The notes beneath the pieces are model-generated. The model saw only the letters and a list, made by a program, of their open reading frames with translations, made no database searches and was not told the origin of the DNA. A stretch of DNA of 64,000 nucleotides from assembly GCA_019426215.1 (NCBI GenBank), contig CM033394.1, positions 13,722,195 to 13,786,194 on the forward strand. The letters are read 5' to 3'. Every line of letters begins with the position of its first letter. Position 1 is the stretch's first letter. Source of the DNA: Buddleja alternifolia (taxonomy: Eukaryota; Streptophyta; Magnoliopsida; Lamiales; Scrophulariaceae). Positions 1-11,708 of this stretch are shown one piece after another. A program made the position numbers and the translations under genes.

Positions 1-566
1 TGTATTTTATTTTTACTTAATGTAAAGATTACTTTTCAGCTTGCCTTTAAAAATGACTTTTCGTAATATTAATAATAAAAAATACGTCAAATACTATTTA
101 TATGTATTTCATTAGTATGTGTATGTTATATTTACATTGCCTTTAGTTATAAATAATTTATTCACTTGAAGAAAAAGTATTTCAGTGACTGAAAGGTTCT
201 ATATTAATATTTCTATCATGTTGATATATCCCGCCACCTCTAACACCATCATGAGCCATTGTCTGTGAAGCCCCGTCCCACATCGAAGAGATAATGGAAA
301 ATTGAATAGTTTATAATAAACAGTTGCTTATGAACTCAAGTGTAACAATGAATTTCCATTTCTTATTGTGGTTTGAATACCAAACCACAGGTTATGCTCA
401 GTGAGTTTGGAGGCATGCTTTGCGTCTAACAGACCCGTGGATCCGGACCCTGACATTGTCAGTTGCCACCAACCATGTGGAATATCCATATTGAGTCATA
501 GATACAATGCTAATGTCAGGCATTCACCACAATATTGTGAAGATATCGTCAAACTGAAACTAGTAC
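1..566. other. AT-rich intergenic DNA, no gene seen
   Basis: No ORF with a recognisable domain and no RNA gene is visible. Around 234-500 the base composition is more balanced than in the flanks, which may mark an old transposon remnant, but I could not define any ends or repeats there. Confidence 0.5.
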
Positions 567-574
567 GACATAAC

Positions 575-694
575 TAGGGATGTAAGTTGAGCCGAGCCGG
601 CTCGCGAGCCTGGCGAGCCGGCTCGACTCGAGCTCGAGCTTAAATGTATCTGCAAAAAGCGAGCCGGCTCGAGCTCGCCTCATTTACATCCCTA
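575..694. mobile_element. hAT-type MITE with 8-bp target duplication
   Basis: A 120-bp element starts TAGGGATGTAA and ends TTACATCCCTA, a perfect 11-bp terminal inverted repeat. It is flanked on both sides by the same 8 bases, GACATAAC (567-574 and 695-702). Eight-base duplications and short TAGGG-type ends are typical of hAT elements, so this is a non-autonomous hAT derivative. The interior is unusually GC-rich for the region and is built from repeated GAGCCGGCTCG and CTCGAGCTCG palindromes. It has no coding capacity. The perfect flanking repeat suggests a fairly recent insertion. Confidence 0.9.
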
Positions 695-716
695 GACATA
701 ACTGTTGTTCTAATTG

Positions 717-752
717 CGAGATTATCATTATAGTCGAGATTATCATTATAGT
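717..752. repeat. Two-copy 18-bp tandem duplication
   Basis: The unit CGAGATTATCATTATAGT occurs twice head to tail (717-734 and 735-752), just outside the hAT MITE. It is probably replication slippage. No function is apparent. Confidence 0.85.
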
Positions 753-2098
753 CCCACAACTGGAATAAAGCATCTCCACACGGTGATTAATTTATAGGCT
801 CAAGACCTCATTAGAAATAATGATCTAAAACCAGTTGGGCCGCCACCTTGATAGTAGATCGAAGTTTATTTTGTTAGGCATATTAATGTGGCATTGAAAG
901 TCATTGGTGTATTCCTTTCTTTCTTTCTTTCTTTTTTCGTTTCTTTTTAGTTGCAATATAAATTGGGTTATTCATAAAATCCAAAAGAGGAAAAGAAATG
1001 AAAGTGTGAGATATGGGTCAATTAGCAGTCGACATTTGGTGCTTGGTTAGTTCGTTTAAAGAAATTTGTCGATTAACAATGCATGTTACAAATAGCGTGT
1101 AGTGTCTGCTTGGCTTTTTCTAGTTTAACTTTTCAATGTGTTTGTCTTTTCTTTTGTTTGCTAGGGAAGCGTTTAGGAAAAAAGAAGAAGTTAAAAGTCT
1201 TGTTCGGATTGACACGCCCGTTTATCAAATACATCGTGTCCATACAACTGCACCCGTGGATCGTACAGCACAATCGTCTGATCACGTTCATTCGTCTCAT
1301 GTCGCATATCTCATTTAAAGTCATACCACTTATCAAAACACCAGTATAAGGAAAGTCAAATAAATTAAATAATTTAATCACGGTTTGGCCCAAGCCGAGG
1401 AGCCAGAAACCACAACTCATGTCTCGAGCCCCGGACGGGTCGAAATTGGCGTCGTGCGTGCATGTAACCGTTTGGACCAACCATACAAGCAAGGTTTCCC
1501 CCTTCCAACAAATGTGGTTGCCCCAATGGCTCAAACTATACATTTACACTTGGGTTGTGTTGAGTGATATTAATATGTTTATTTTTTCCGTTGGGACAAG
1601 TCAATCCTGATTTTTCATAAATATGCATAAATTCCAACACTACACACAAGTTTAAAGGGGTTATTTGCATCCCCGTTTAGGTTTGATCTTTTCACATCCA
1701 CCTCCATTATGATTTCACATTTTGGTATCCACCCCCCCCCCCCCACCCCCCCAACCCCCAAAGCTATTTTTGGTCAAGAATCTAATAAACTTTTATTGAT
1801 AGACCATATATAACATCCTTACATCTACTTTTAATAAAAAAGAATTATGTTTAACTCTCAAAATTTAAATACAAGTCTCCTATCTTTTTTTAATTTTTTT
1901 TTTATCTTATTCAGGTCATCTCCAAGAATATAAATTGACATAAAATATAAGTCGTAGTTTTTATATGGGAAAAACACAGGATTATTTTGAAACTAAGTAA
2001 AAGAAAAATTTGTAATTACAATATTTCTTGAATTGATACTTGAAATGTATAATTTCTACAAATAAATTGAAGATAAAATTATAGTCGATGCCATATTT
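753..2098. other. AT-rich intergenic DNA with simple repeats
   Basis: No gene is supported. The stretch holds a CTTT-rich pyrimidine run near 913-945 and a C-rich run at 1732-1759. The ORFs at 1083-1610 overlap on both strands without recognisable domains and look like chance ORFs. Confidence 0.5.
1732..1759. repeat. C-rich low-complexity run
   Basis: Thirteen consecutive C residues, one A, then further short C runs. Length is likely to vary between alleles and between assemblies. Confidence 0.9.
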
Positions 2099-3104
2099 GG
2101 GGAAAATTTCAGTTGTGGTCCCCCAGTTACACAACTTATCAAATGTATTCCTAAACTATCACATTTTCACCAAACATGGTCCCCTCCGTCTAATGTCCCA
2201 TTAAATTAATTAGTAATTGTTAGGTTTAATGAAAATGTCAAAATTTATATTTTGCACCCTAAAAGCACAAATTGCGATACCCCGGAAAAGAATAACAATA
2301 ATTCATCATTACTCTATGATGATTTTTTGTCTCTTTTTAATGGTAGTTTTGATTATATACACGTCTCAAAATTTACTTCATCACTGAAAATAGACTCTGC
2401 TAATAAAATAATAACAATATAAAAAATCATGAAAGGGAGAATAAATAACAAAAACTAAAAAAAGTAGAGAGGACTAATATAATATACACAAATCCAAAAT
2501 ACAATTTCAGAGTAAGAGTGGGGACAAATTTGTAATCTCTATCTTATTGCTTCATTCACGATTTGTAAAAGGATGAGAAAAAGTTGGAGATAAGCCATTT
2601 GTTTGCAGCGGCTCTAGAAACAAAATTGTTTTTATGTGGGTCTATGGGAGAACTTAGAGAGATTGGAAATTGGGAGGTAGTTACAAATCGTCCAATAAAT
2701 TAACAAATATTCTTATCAACAAATTTCTTTTTCTTGCCTTGATTTAACACCAGTTATATATAATTTGAAATACTGATCACCAACTAAGTATAATTATTAA
2801 AATCTTTTTCTTTCTCCCTGACATCTTACTTTTTGCATTTTGTTGTTTTGAAACCGTGATGTAATTTGTCAATAAAATTACGATTAAGTAGTGAATTTTT
2901 TCAATTTTTCTTTTTTGGGGTAGAAAGTATCAAAAATTGTACTTTTGGGGTGCAAAATATAATTTTTGACATTTTAATTAACCCCAACAAATACCAATTT
3001 GACAGAAAATTTGATGGAGGGACCACACTTGATGAAAATATGATAGTCTAGGGACTACATTTGATGAGCGGTGTAAGTGGGGGATCATAATATGAATTTT
3101 CTCC
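2099..3104. mobile_element. Long-TIR non-autonomous element (MULE-like)
   Basis: About 185 bases at the left (2099-2285) match the reverse complement of the right end (2925-3104) with many scattered differences. The outer ends read GGGGAAAATTTCAGTTGTGG on the left and GGAGAAAATTCATATTATGA when the right end is reversed. Both arms then carry the same phrases, including CATCAAATGTA- and TATTTTGCACCC-like blocks. The ~650-bp centre is AT-rich and non-coding. Long inverted repeats without a transposase fit a Mutator-like MITE. I could not find a clear 9-bp target duplication, so the superfamily is tentative. Confidence 0.7.
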
Positions 3105-3438
3105 ACCAACAAATACCATTTTCTTTTTTCTTTTTTTTTTTAGCAACTTTGTTTGAGTAGGCGGGAAAATGGACTATTTTGTAGATGTGTAGCAAGTAAA
3201 TGAAGTTTTTGGGACACCAAGGTTTGACATAAGTGTCTCCCTTGGTGTGGTTGTACAGATACATTTTGTTGCTTTTGTTTGGTGATTTAATGATATGCTT
3301 ACTTTACCTAAAAAAAAAAAAGACAATATGAATTGATTTTATATATTTAATATGATGAAAGAGACATTATTTTGAAACATATATATGACAAAAGAAGTTA
3401 ACTCGGTGATCTTGTTGAATTCAATAGTATATAGGTTG

Positions 3439-3474
<36 letters not shown>

Positions 3475-4259
3475 CTTTTGTTATTGAGACTCCAATTTTC
3501 ATTTTATTTTTCTACAAAGACAAAGAAGCCTTTCATTGTGTAAAAGAAAGTTCTTGAAGACAATTTGTTTTACACTTGTTAAATATGCTTAGTGTAAATG
3601 TCAATTCAGCCTGCAACATCTAAAAATAATATTAGAGATAATATGAAGAATGTTATAGACATTTACATTATGACCTCACAAATAAAAAACACTTAGTAAA
3701 AAATTGATTGAAATAAAGTAATTTTTTTTTCATATTTACTTTTTTACCTAACAATTCTGAAATAATTTTATTCATTATAAACCATTTTAATTGAAAACAT
3801 TACAAATCACGTATGAACACACAACTATAATATTGTAAATGGTAAAAGAAAAATGTAAAAATCTGAGAAAAACTAATATCTTAAAGGGCAAAATTCACTT
3901 ACTTTTATTTTTCTCATTTTTTGAGAAAAACTAATATATTAAACTATTCTAGAAAGAGATAATTTATCAAGTAAAATATTGAACAGAAGCACTAACTTTT
4001 GTTTTCAAGAGTAAACAATGTTTTAAGTATAAATAAACGGGACAGAAAAACTATGAAAAAATAAAATGATCACTTGTATTAATAATGGGTTGATTAGTAC
4101 TTGATAATGTTCTAAGATTTCCTAGAAACATTTAGTATTTACTACTCTAATATTTCATCCAACTCCTCCACATCATTTTCATTGTTTCGGCTAAAATTTT
4201 AAATTTTTCTTATGATTACAATTTTAATTGATTTAATTTTTAAAGCAACCAAGAACCAA
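3105..4259. other. AT-rich intergenic DNA, no gene seen
   Basis: No domain-bearing ORF is present. The only clear structure is the AT dinucleotide tract at 3440-3472. This is the left flank of copia element A. Confidence 0.5.
3440..3472. repeat. (AT)n microsatellite
   Basis: About sixteen uninterrupted AT units. Confidence 0.95.
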
Positions 4260-4264
4260 AATAT

Positions 4265-5904
4265 TATTGGGAATCCTGGTATCATGCGCAGCGGAAAATA
4301 AAACATATCCAAATTTCCAAAAGCCAAGATCAATTTGTGGTTTTTCGTTGATTTTAACAAAAAAAGAAGAACGCGAAAAACTTACCTTTTTCGAATTCTA
4401 TTAATCCTCGCGAATCTTGAACAGTCTAAACATCCCGTCTCTAGATCATCACGCAGGAACGGACTTTTGGAAATCTTCATCATCATCTCCTGAGGCGGCT
4501 AGGCAAAGACAATATGAATTTTTCTGTCTGGTATTTTGGGGGAGGATTTCAGTATTTTGTTATTTGACTGAATGAATTAATTATGTAGGGCTTGTGTTGG
4601 AGGATTAAATAAATCCTTCAACTTAAGCCCACCAGTACATGCCTACAAGGCCTGTTGGACGGCCCATGTGGGCTAAATTAACTCAGTCAATTTAGTCCAC
4701 TTAATTTAATTATATTACATTTAATCCAATTAAAAATATATACATTAAATTAATTTTCTAATTTAAATATTTAATTGACCCAGTTAATTAACTATTTAAA
4801 TCAGATAATTTAATTTTGCATTGTTTAATCCAATTAAACTAGTTCGTCCAATTAATTAATTTGTCCTACCATAGGACAAATTACCAAAATACCTTCCAAA
4901 TACAAAACTCGATTTTCGATCTATTCCTTTATAGCACGACTCTCTAGGTTCATCTAGATTGGCAATGGGAGGATACCAAAGGATGTGGGTGACACCTAGC
5001 CAGCACCATGGCCCCACATCGTAGCCCAACCAAGTACGAAAGGACTATATCATTACGAACCTCTTGAATACTGTATGAGTATAAGCCCTTCACTTACGTA
5101 TCCCGGTCGAGTGAGAGTCATGGAATGTCAAACTCACAAGACTCGATGCTATGCTAAGAATCATAGTAACATGAGATTACAGAACTACCCTCCGTGTCAA
5201 ACACGAGTTAGTTCATGAGCTCTGAACAGAGACTTTAATATCATTTACTCATGATTGCATATGATACTTCTCGTTTACTTTCGAGACAGTGAATTCATTC
5301 TTGCTAATCAGTTAATACTGCTACTTGCCCATCAAGCCGCACTTTGAGGTTGACCCCACCAACGTTGAATTGGATCTAACTACTCTAATGACAGACTTGA
5401 CGTCACAAGTACATCTTCAACATGATTACTCGAGTCAAAGGCTCATGCATACTATCATAATCAGTAATCCAATCATTGATAGTCAATGAGTAGAAACCCA
5501 TGTAATTGGATTACTACGAGCCGTGTTCGAATACATTAATCCCATCAATGTATCTATGACACAAACTCCCACTATCCTATAGTGTTCGACTGGCACTCCT
5601 TGTCAGAGCATGTGTCATACAAATCCACACGAATCTCAATGCCCAATTGAGATTCTCCGACTTGCGAACCATTTTAAGTAATCAAGTACCAAACCCTTCC
5701 AGTGCCCATCTCCTTAACTACTATAAGGATTGCGAAGGTTTACCTTGACACACATGGACTAATTGTTCATTTAAGTCTTATAGACGCCATTAAGACTTTT
5801 GCGAACAATATATTAAATGCCTTTCTATTAGTTAAGGGTTGTGCAATATAAACTAGTGCCTTATTCTCTAATTCCTCATTGGCATAGAGGGCGCTTTCCC
5901 AACA
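4265..5904 (-). repeat. 3' LTR of element A
   Basis: On the plus strand it reads from TATTGGGAATCCTGG to CTTTCCCAACA. Its first bases are TA where the partner LTR has TG, so the terminal CA has decayed. It matches 11709-13355 along its whole length with substitutions and small indels. Confidence 0.92.
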
Positions 5905-5918
5905 ATCTCCCACTTGCA
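5905..5918 (-). promoter_or_regulatory. Polypurine tract of element A
   Basis: On the minus strand GCAAGTGGGAGAT sits immediately before the LTR start TGTTGGG. This is the usual copia plus-strand primer position and composition. Confidence 0.8.
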
Positions 5919-5949
5919 CTCTATGCCAATTGGTATATAATACTCATAT

Positions 5950-8250
5950 TCTAAAGATGTCACTTTAGCACCGCCTGTGATCGTGGTTTAGTGAGTGGGT
6001 CATTCGTGTTATCGACTGAGGTTCATTTTCTACAAGGCTATATTGCCTTTTTCAACGATCTCTCAAAAGATGTTGTATCTCTCAGCGTGTCTGGATTTGT
6101 GAGACCATGGTTCCCCAACTTGCGCTTTAGCTCCATTTCATCACAATAAAGTGATAAATACAAACTTTACGCTAGGGACTAATAGAAGTTCTACCACGAA
6201 CTTCAGATCCAAATAAATTTCCTTGACCACCTCTAAGGCTCCAAGGCAATTTTATATTCATTCTCAGTAGTGAAATAATTTACTTGGAACTCTTCCAGGT
6301 TACTACTTCACAGTTGAGAGTGAATACAAACTCAAAGTGGAATTTTAATATCTTTATCAGACTTAAAGTCCGAGTAAGTATAAATTTCCACTATCAGTTC
6401 TCCACAGGCATAGACGAAGATATATCTTAAGTTTTTTTCAAATACTTCATAATATATCTTATGTCTACCTTTTGCTCTTCCTCACTAGGTAAGAGCCCTT
6501 TCTCAGATCTTCTATCCTAACTTCTTTAGGATTTATTCTAAGCAAAGGGCTTAAGAGGGCCCCATCATCCTATTTACCCTATCTCCATAGACGCAAATTC
6601 TAAGGATGAAAGTGGTTACTCCCAAGTCTTTTATGGAGTGTATGATTGAGATTTATGTCTTGATTCAACTCAATGAGCTCATATCATTTCCCATTTGTAG
6701 AGTAACCTCTACATATACTACTAGAAATGATATCTAGCTCCTACTAGCCTTATTGCACACAGATGGTTTTTCTTCATTTTTGATGATATCATAATTTCAA
6801 TTATTCTATCAAAGTGAAGATTCCAACTACGAGAGGTCCGCTTAAATCCACAATTGGATTCATACAGCTTGTCGAACTTATGAGAATCGGCCTCAGATGT
6901 GAAGCTCTTGGGCTGTTCTTTGTGGATGCCCTCTTCAAGGAATCCATTCATGAACGAGTCTTCATATCCATGCGCCAGATTTTCATAATCTTAGTGTGTT
7001 ACTATCGAAAGTAAGATTCTAGTGGATTTGATTATAGTTGTGGCAAAGGGGCTTCCTCATAGTCAATGCCCATTTTTTTACTACACCCTTTTGCTATTAG
7101 CCTGACCTTGCCATTCGAATCAATCTTTCTCTTGTAGATGTAATCACCTCCAATGGGTACAATACTCTCGGGGAGATCTACTAGAGTCTTGGATTGATTC
7201 AAAGAACATCTAATCCATCTTCACTTTCATAGACTTACACCTTCTCGTAGAGTCCATATCCACTATCGATTTGTCATGCATAGAGGGATTGTATCCATGG
7301 ATCCCCTCTGCTACAGCAAACAACTTATGCTTTCCTTGTAGCAGACAACTTATAGCAAACCAATTCGTTGGTGGTTGTGTTATAATGGGCTGAGTTTGGA
7401 TTTCTTGAATAATAATCTCCTAAGGAGTTTTGTTTTGTTCTTATATAACAATCTTTCTATCAACTTGACTTTCTCAAATGATCTTATCTTCGAGAATGGT
7501 GGCTTCTAAGGTCACAATGATCCTCCGATCATCATGTAGGTAAAAAAGGTCTCCCGCAGATTTATTTGAGACAACCAACAAAAATATTCTTTTAAGGACT
7601 TCGCCTCCAGATTCTTTACCTTTGTCTTTTATACGTAGGTTGGGTATCGCCGTACCCTCACGTACTTAGGACTAGGCTTCCACTTGCGCTATATCTAATA
7701 TGTTGCATTGGGAATGAATTTGGAGGGACATCTATTCAAGATTCACCTATGAGCAGCGCATGACTCACTATGAATTATGCAATTCCATATAGTTTAGCAT
7801 AAAATGAGTCATGTCCAACAATGCCTCGTTCTTGCATGTTACTGCCCTATTCAATTGTAGAGTCGCTGGAAGTGTTACCTGTGAAACTATACTACGTTAT
7901 TTTAAGAACAGGTCGAATTAGGCAATCATATACTTGTCACTGCAATCCAATCGTAGTGCCCTTATATGACATCCATTTTCAACCATTGACGTCAGTATGC
8001 ACCAAACTTCAAAACTTGAGTGACCCTTTAATATTTTCCTGGTGAAAGGAGATTTGGTCATCCTATCCTTGAGATGAGATTCTTAAGTTAATGGGCTTTT
8101 ACCACATGTTTCTCCTAACTCATGAATCATGCTCTTAAGGCATAACCTAATCTTAGGTGCCAAACAATTTCTCTAGTTTGTCTCTAGCATACTATGCTCT
8201 TTAGTATATATGTTTACAGTACACTAATTCCGAACAATTTTAGTAAGGAT
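5950..8250 (-). pseudogene. Decayed copia pol (IN, RT, RNase H) of element A
   Basis: No long ORF survives, but translated fragments in family order are recognisable on the minus strand. Around 8000-8150 there is a stretch resembling the integrase zinc-finger end (MTKSPFTRKILKG). Around 7440-7640 there is the integrase C-terminal part. Around 7030-7150 there is an RT start (DYIYKRKIDSNGKVRLIAKG, then GIDYEEAPLP). At 6731-6870 there is a degenerate RT block (GFKRTSRSWNLHFDRIIE, compare the family pattern YGLKQASRSWN). Around 5960-6110 there is the RNase H end (KSRHAERYNIF). Frames shift repeatedly and stops are frequent. The gag and protease region upstream (8250-8850) is too short and too decayed to define. 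Confidence 0.8.
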
Positions 8251-8951
8251 GCATTGTTCCTACATTTATTTCCAAAATAAATGTCAGGTAAGTTAATACC
8301 AAACTTAAAGAAGAATTATTTCTTGACCTAGTCAGGAAAAGATAACATTCTTAGTATCATTTGGAAAAACTAATCAATCATCCAATACTATAAAAAATGT
8401 CCGGAATATTTAAAAGAACAAAGTTCTGGTTCCGCCATAAATCAGCTCTCGTTCTTCCAGCTTTTCACTTCTTTCTAATTCTTCAATCATGAGCACTAAC
8501 TCTAGAATGCAGAACATAAGAAGTTGAGAAAACCGGTCATAAAACACTAGTTTTAAAAACACATAGTTCTATATCTGGTGCGTCTCATATAATAGCCCTA
8601 CTCGTCGTCCCATACTTAGACTTGAGTAATACATTCTTCAAGCATATAGTTCAACTACTCTAAACTGAGGACCATCCTCAAGTTTCTAAGTCAGTTGATT
8701 TTGTTAGGCCAGTTCGGACAAAATTCTAAAGCATATTTAACTAAATGGTTTTTAAATCTAAGAGAGATAAAAACTAAAGCAAAAAATAAACCAAGATATC
8801 AATTAGGTATTTATATAGCACACAAGTAAAACTAGGACTTTAATTTTACTTGGCTCCCACTACATTTTTCGAAACATCGCACTCCCACTGCAATTTTTCG
8901 GAAATCTCATTAGATAGATTTCGTAGTGAGTGATTGAGTTTTTTAACTAGT

Positions 8952-8991
8952 TTAATAGGTTGCAACCTTTTGCTGGTATGTGGCCTATTAA
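8952..8991 (-). other. Leader hairpin A1 with conserved 24-nt loop
   Basis: TTAATAGG (8952-8959) is the perfect complement of CCTATTAA (8984-8991). The 24-nt loop between them (8960-8983) has plus-strand phrases TTGCAACCTTTT and CTGGTAT and ends TGG. The loop is 22/24 identical to hairpin A2, but the stems are unrelated. It lies upstream of the coding remnants on the element's sense strand. Confidence 0.7.
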
Positions 8992-9139
8992 TCTATTAAA
9001 GTGATGTCTAACACCAACCCATCAAATGGATGATTCAATCTATTTGTCCATTATCATCAAATCACAACTTTTTAACAATCATATTGATTTATGAATAATT
9101 TAAGTTTAACTCACTGATTATCTATCAGTCTAACAATTG

Positions 9140-9181
9140 AATTTCACCTTGCAACCTTTTCCTGGTATTTGGGGTGAAATT
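9140..9181 (-). other. Leader hairpin A2 with conserved 24-nt loop
   Basis: AATTTCACC (9140-9148) pairs perfectly with GGTGAAATT (9173-9181). Loop 9149-9172 repeats the A1 loop with two differences (G to C after the T run, and G to T near the end). Stem sequence shares nothing with A1. Conserved loops on different but complementary stems suggest selection on RNA structure. Confidence 0.7.
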
Positions 9182-9746
9182 TGTTCTCGACCAACGATAT
9201 TTCATGCACTTAGGAAAAATTTAAAACATATTTCAATATAGAACCTTCATTGTTTAGGGACGATATTATATATTAAATATCATTTTAATTTCTCCTAAGT
9301 TCAGTGGAGGACAGGATACTTAGTACCCTTTACTAACTTAATATTTTTAAATGTGGAAGTATTCAATTATTTTCATACAAGTCTCAATTATGCATATCAA
9401 TTTATAAAGCGCAAATATGCATATAAAGCGTAGAAAACAACTAGTAAGTCCACCTACATACACACTTCCATGAACTTTCTAGATTGGCCCAAGTCAATGG
9501 ACTAATCTACATATGCTCAAACACAAAATTAAAACCTAAGTTCATGGGAGGTGTTAATATCACATAAAACGCGCATATAATATACACAAGCATATATGTG
9601 AATAAGAGCATAAAATAAATCTAATTTATTTAATAATCAAATCCAATTTGACTATTAGAAAATTAAATCACATTCAACTTTAGTACCAAGACTAAATCCA
9701 ATTTATTGAAGTAAAATTGAATCAATTTAATTTTCTTGCGATCGAA

Positions 9747-9948
9747 AAATCTAATTTATAATAATTAAATCTTATTTAATTATCATGAGAATATTAAATT
9801 ATATTTAAAGTGAAATTAAATCCAAATAAATTTTTCATAGACAGACTAAATCTAATTTATAATAATTAAATCTTATTTAATTATCATGAGAATATTAAAT
9901 TATATTTAAAGTGAAATTAAATCCAAATAAATTTTTCATAGACAGACT
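9747..9948. repeat. 101-bp tandem duplication in leader A
   Basis: Two practically identical 101-bp units (9747-9847 and 9848-9948), each starting AAATCTAATTTATAATAATT and ending CATAGACAGACT. The start of a third copy follows at 9949. The near-identity inside an old element suggests a later duplication or recent homogenisation. Confidence 0.9.
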
Positions 9949-10489
9949 AAATCTAATTAATCCCACATGAAAATAAATCCAATTTAACGTCCATATGTAG
10001 ATTAATAATTAATTTAATAAAGGTGAAATCAAATCCAATTTAATTTTCATGGGCTTACAAATCCAATGACTAAATCCAATTTAATCATTACAAAATTAAA
10101 AATAATTTAACTAATTATATACTTAAACCCAATTCAATTTCGATAGGTGATTAAATCCAATTTAATCAACTTACACAATTAAATCCGATTTAATTAATAA
10201 CTTAGTTAATATTAATTTAATTTTGATGTGTAAACTAAATACAATTTAATTTATTATACATTAAATCCAATTTAATATATTATAAATCAATTCTATCTAA
10301 TTTACTTGAAGGCTTTGATTTAGAAGAAGAATCCAATTAATTCGGTATTGGGTCTTTACCAATTTAAATGAATTAGGTAGCATTGGGTCAACCCAAATAA
10401 ACTATGTTCATTTAAATACAAAGTGTTGGGCTAAGCCATCACATAGACTCATTTCCAAAACAATCAGATGGGCTATTTATTCAATTAAT

Positions 10490-10790
10490 TCGATTTGGGC
10501 CAAGCCTAACTCCTTATTAATTAATAAATCAACTTGGGCATTTAATTGATTAATCCAAGTGGGCCAAGCCCAACTTCTTATGAATTAATAAATCAACTGG
10601 GAATTTAATTAATTAATCCAAGTGGGCCAAGCCCAACTCCCATTAAATTAATAAATCTGATTTGTGCATATGTTTAATTAATTCGAGTAGGCCAAGCCCA
10701 ATTCTCCATTAATTAAATAAAATATATTGGGCATTTATTTAATTAAACCAGAGTGGCCAAGCCCAATCCTCTATTATTAAAAAATATATT
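10490..10790. repeat. Five degenerate ~64-bp tandem units
   Basis: The core GGGCCAAGCCCAA or a close variant recurs at about 10497, 10561, 10625, 10690 and 10756, spaced roughly 64 bp. Each is set in AT-rich spacer with TTAATTAAT blocks. The core is itself an inverted repeat (TTGGGC/GCCCAA), so each unit could form a small hairpin. Confidence 0.8.
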
Positions 10791-10799
10791 GGACCAACA

Positions 10800-11445
10800 T
10801 AAAAAAAAATTGCCCTTCTCCTTCTTCTTCCTCCACCCTCAGCCGCGCCGCCATCGCCGCTCCAGCGCTGCGCCGGCGATTCTCGGTTTTGGCAGCGACA
10901 CCGATCGCCTGCCGTTTCTCCGACCACCACTGGCATCGGAGTTGAGTGAAAACGCGATTTCATGGCCTATTTCAACCATTTCACCCGTCGATTTCAACGG
11001 CGAATACTGGAGTTCTTCCGGCGATTCAAACAATGTTCCCAACGCCACCAAAAGCTTCAGCAAATCTAAGCCTTTGATTTCGCTGTCATGTTCAAATCTC
11101 GCAGCCGTGGCTTCCGACGCAGAAACGCCGAGACGGTGAACTCGCAGCCAATCAAATCAGCGCACGAATCGTCTTCTCTGGCGAATCCCGGCGACAAACC
11201 CAGCAGTTCACGGCGCAACCGCCGGACTTTCGCAATCCAAGAATCGCCATCACAAATCCCACAATTTAGACGATTGATCCAGCAGCAAAAATCCGGCGAT
11301 TTCGACGGTCTTCCCGACGAAATATGCGGCTCAAAACGCGGCTGGCGAATTCAGATCCATTCCGAAAATTCGCCGGCGATTTCACCGTTTGTTGCACAGG
11401 AGCCGAAGACATTGATGTCGTCCATCTACGATAGGCAGATTTGAA
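10800..11445. other. GC-rich leader block of element A
   Basis: A sharp shift to GC-rich sequence with many CGCCGG and CGGCGA phrases. Two overlapping plus-strand ORFs (10753-11139, 128 aa; 11088-11444, 118 aa) and minus-strand ORFs run through it. None shows a domain, and the proline, serine and arginine bias just reflects composition. It lies between the PBS and the hairpins of a minus-strand element, so it is best read as untranslated leader. A captured host 5' exon is an alternative. Confidence 0.5.
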
Positions 11446-11694
11446 TTTATTTGTAAAGCAGCCATATTCATATTTGCAGAAAATAAAATTCAGATTTGTA
11501 AATCAGATAATTCCCCAGATGTATGAATTGAGTTACAAATTCCAAAAATCATCATCTCGATTTTAAAGCCCAGATTTTAATTCAGATTTTCGATCCAATA
11601 TATGATAATTCCAAATTACCAATTACGCTTTAAACACGAATCAATACATAAACATGTATAATCACTGAAATAAATCAACAAAGCCAAAAAATTT

Positions 11695-11707
11695 GGCACT
11701 GATACCA
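11695..11707 (-). promoter_or_regulatory. Primer-binding site of element A (tRNA-iMet)
   Basis: On the minus strand TGGTATCAGTGCC lies one base after the CA end of the 5' LTR. It matches the usual plant initiator-Met primer site TGGTATCAGAGCC except for one base. Confidence 0.9.
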
Positions 11708-11708
11708 C

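Larger units (their letters stand above)
8851..11694 (-). other. Long non-coding leader of element A
   Basis: This stretch lies between the PBS and the coding remnants. Reading in the element's sense it holds a GC-rich block (10800-11445), a tandem array of ~64-bp units (10490-10790), AT-rich degenerate TTAAATCCAATTTAAT-like repeats (9600-10300) with a 101-bp duplication, and hairpins near its gag-proximal end (8952-9181). No protein domain is recognised. Confidence 0.65.

Noticed and set aside
1083..1610. Overlapping ORFs of 60-136 aa on both strands
   Set aside because: No domain, no codon signature, and overlaps on opposite strands; chance ORFs in AT-rich DNA.
10739..11444. Possible host gene in the GC-rich block
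   Set aside because: It lies inside element A between PBS and pol, frames overlap on both strands and no domain is seen. Kept as a leader block with a captured exon as alternative.
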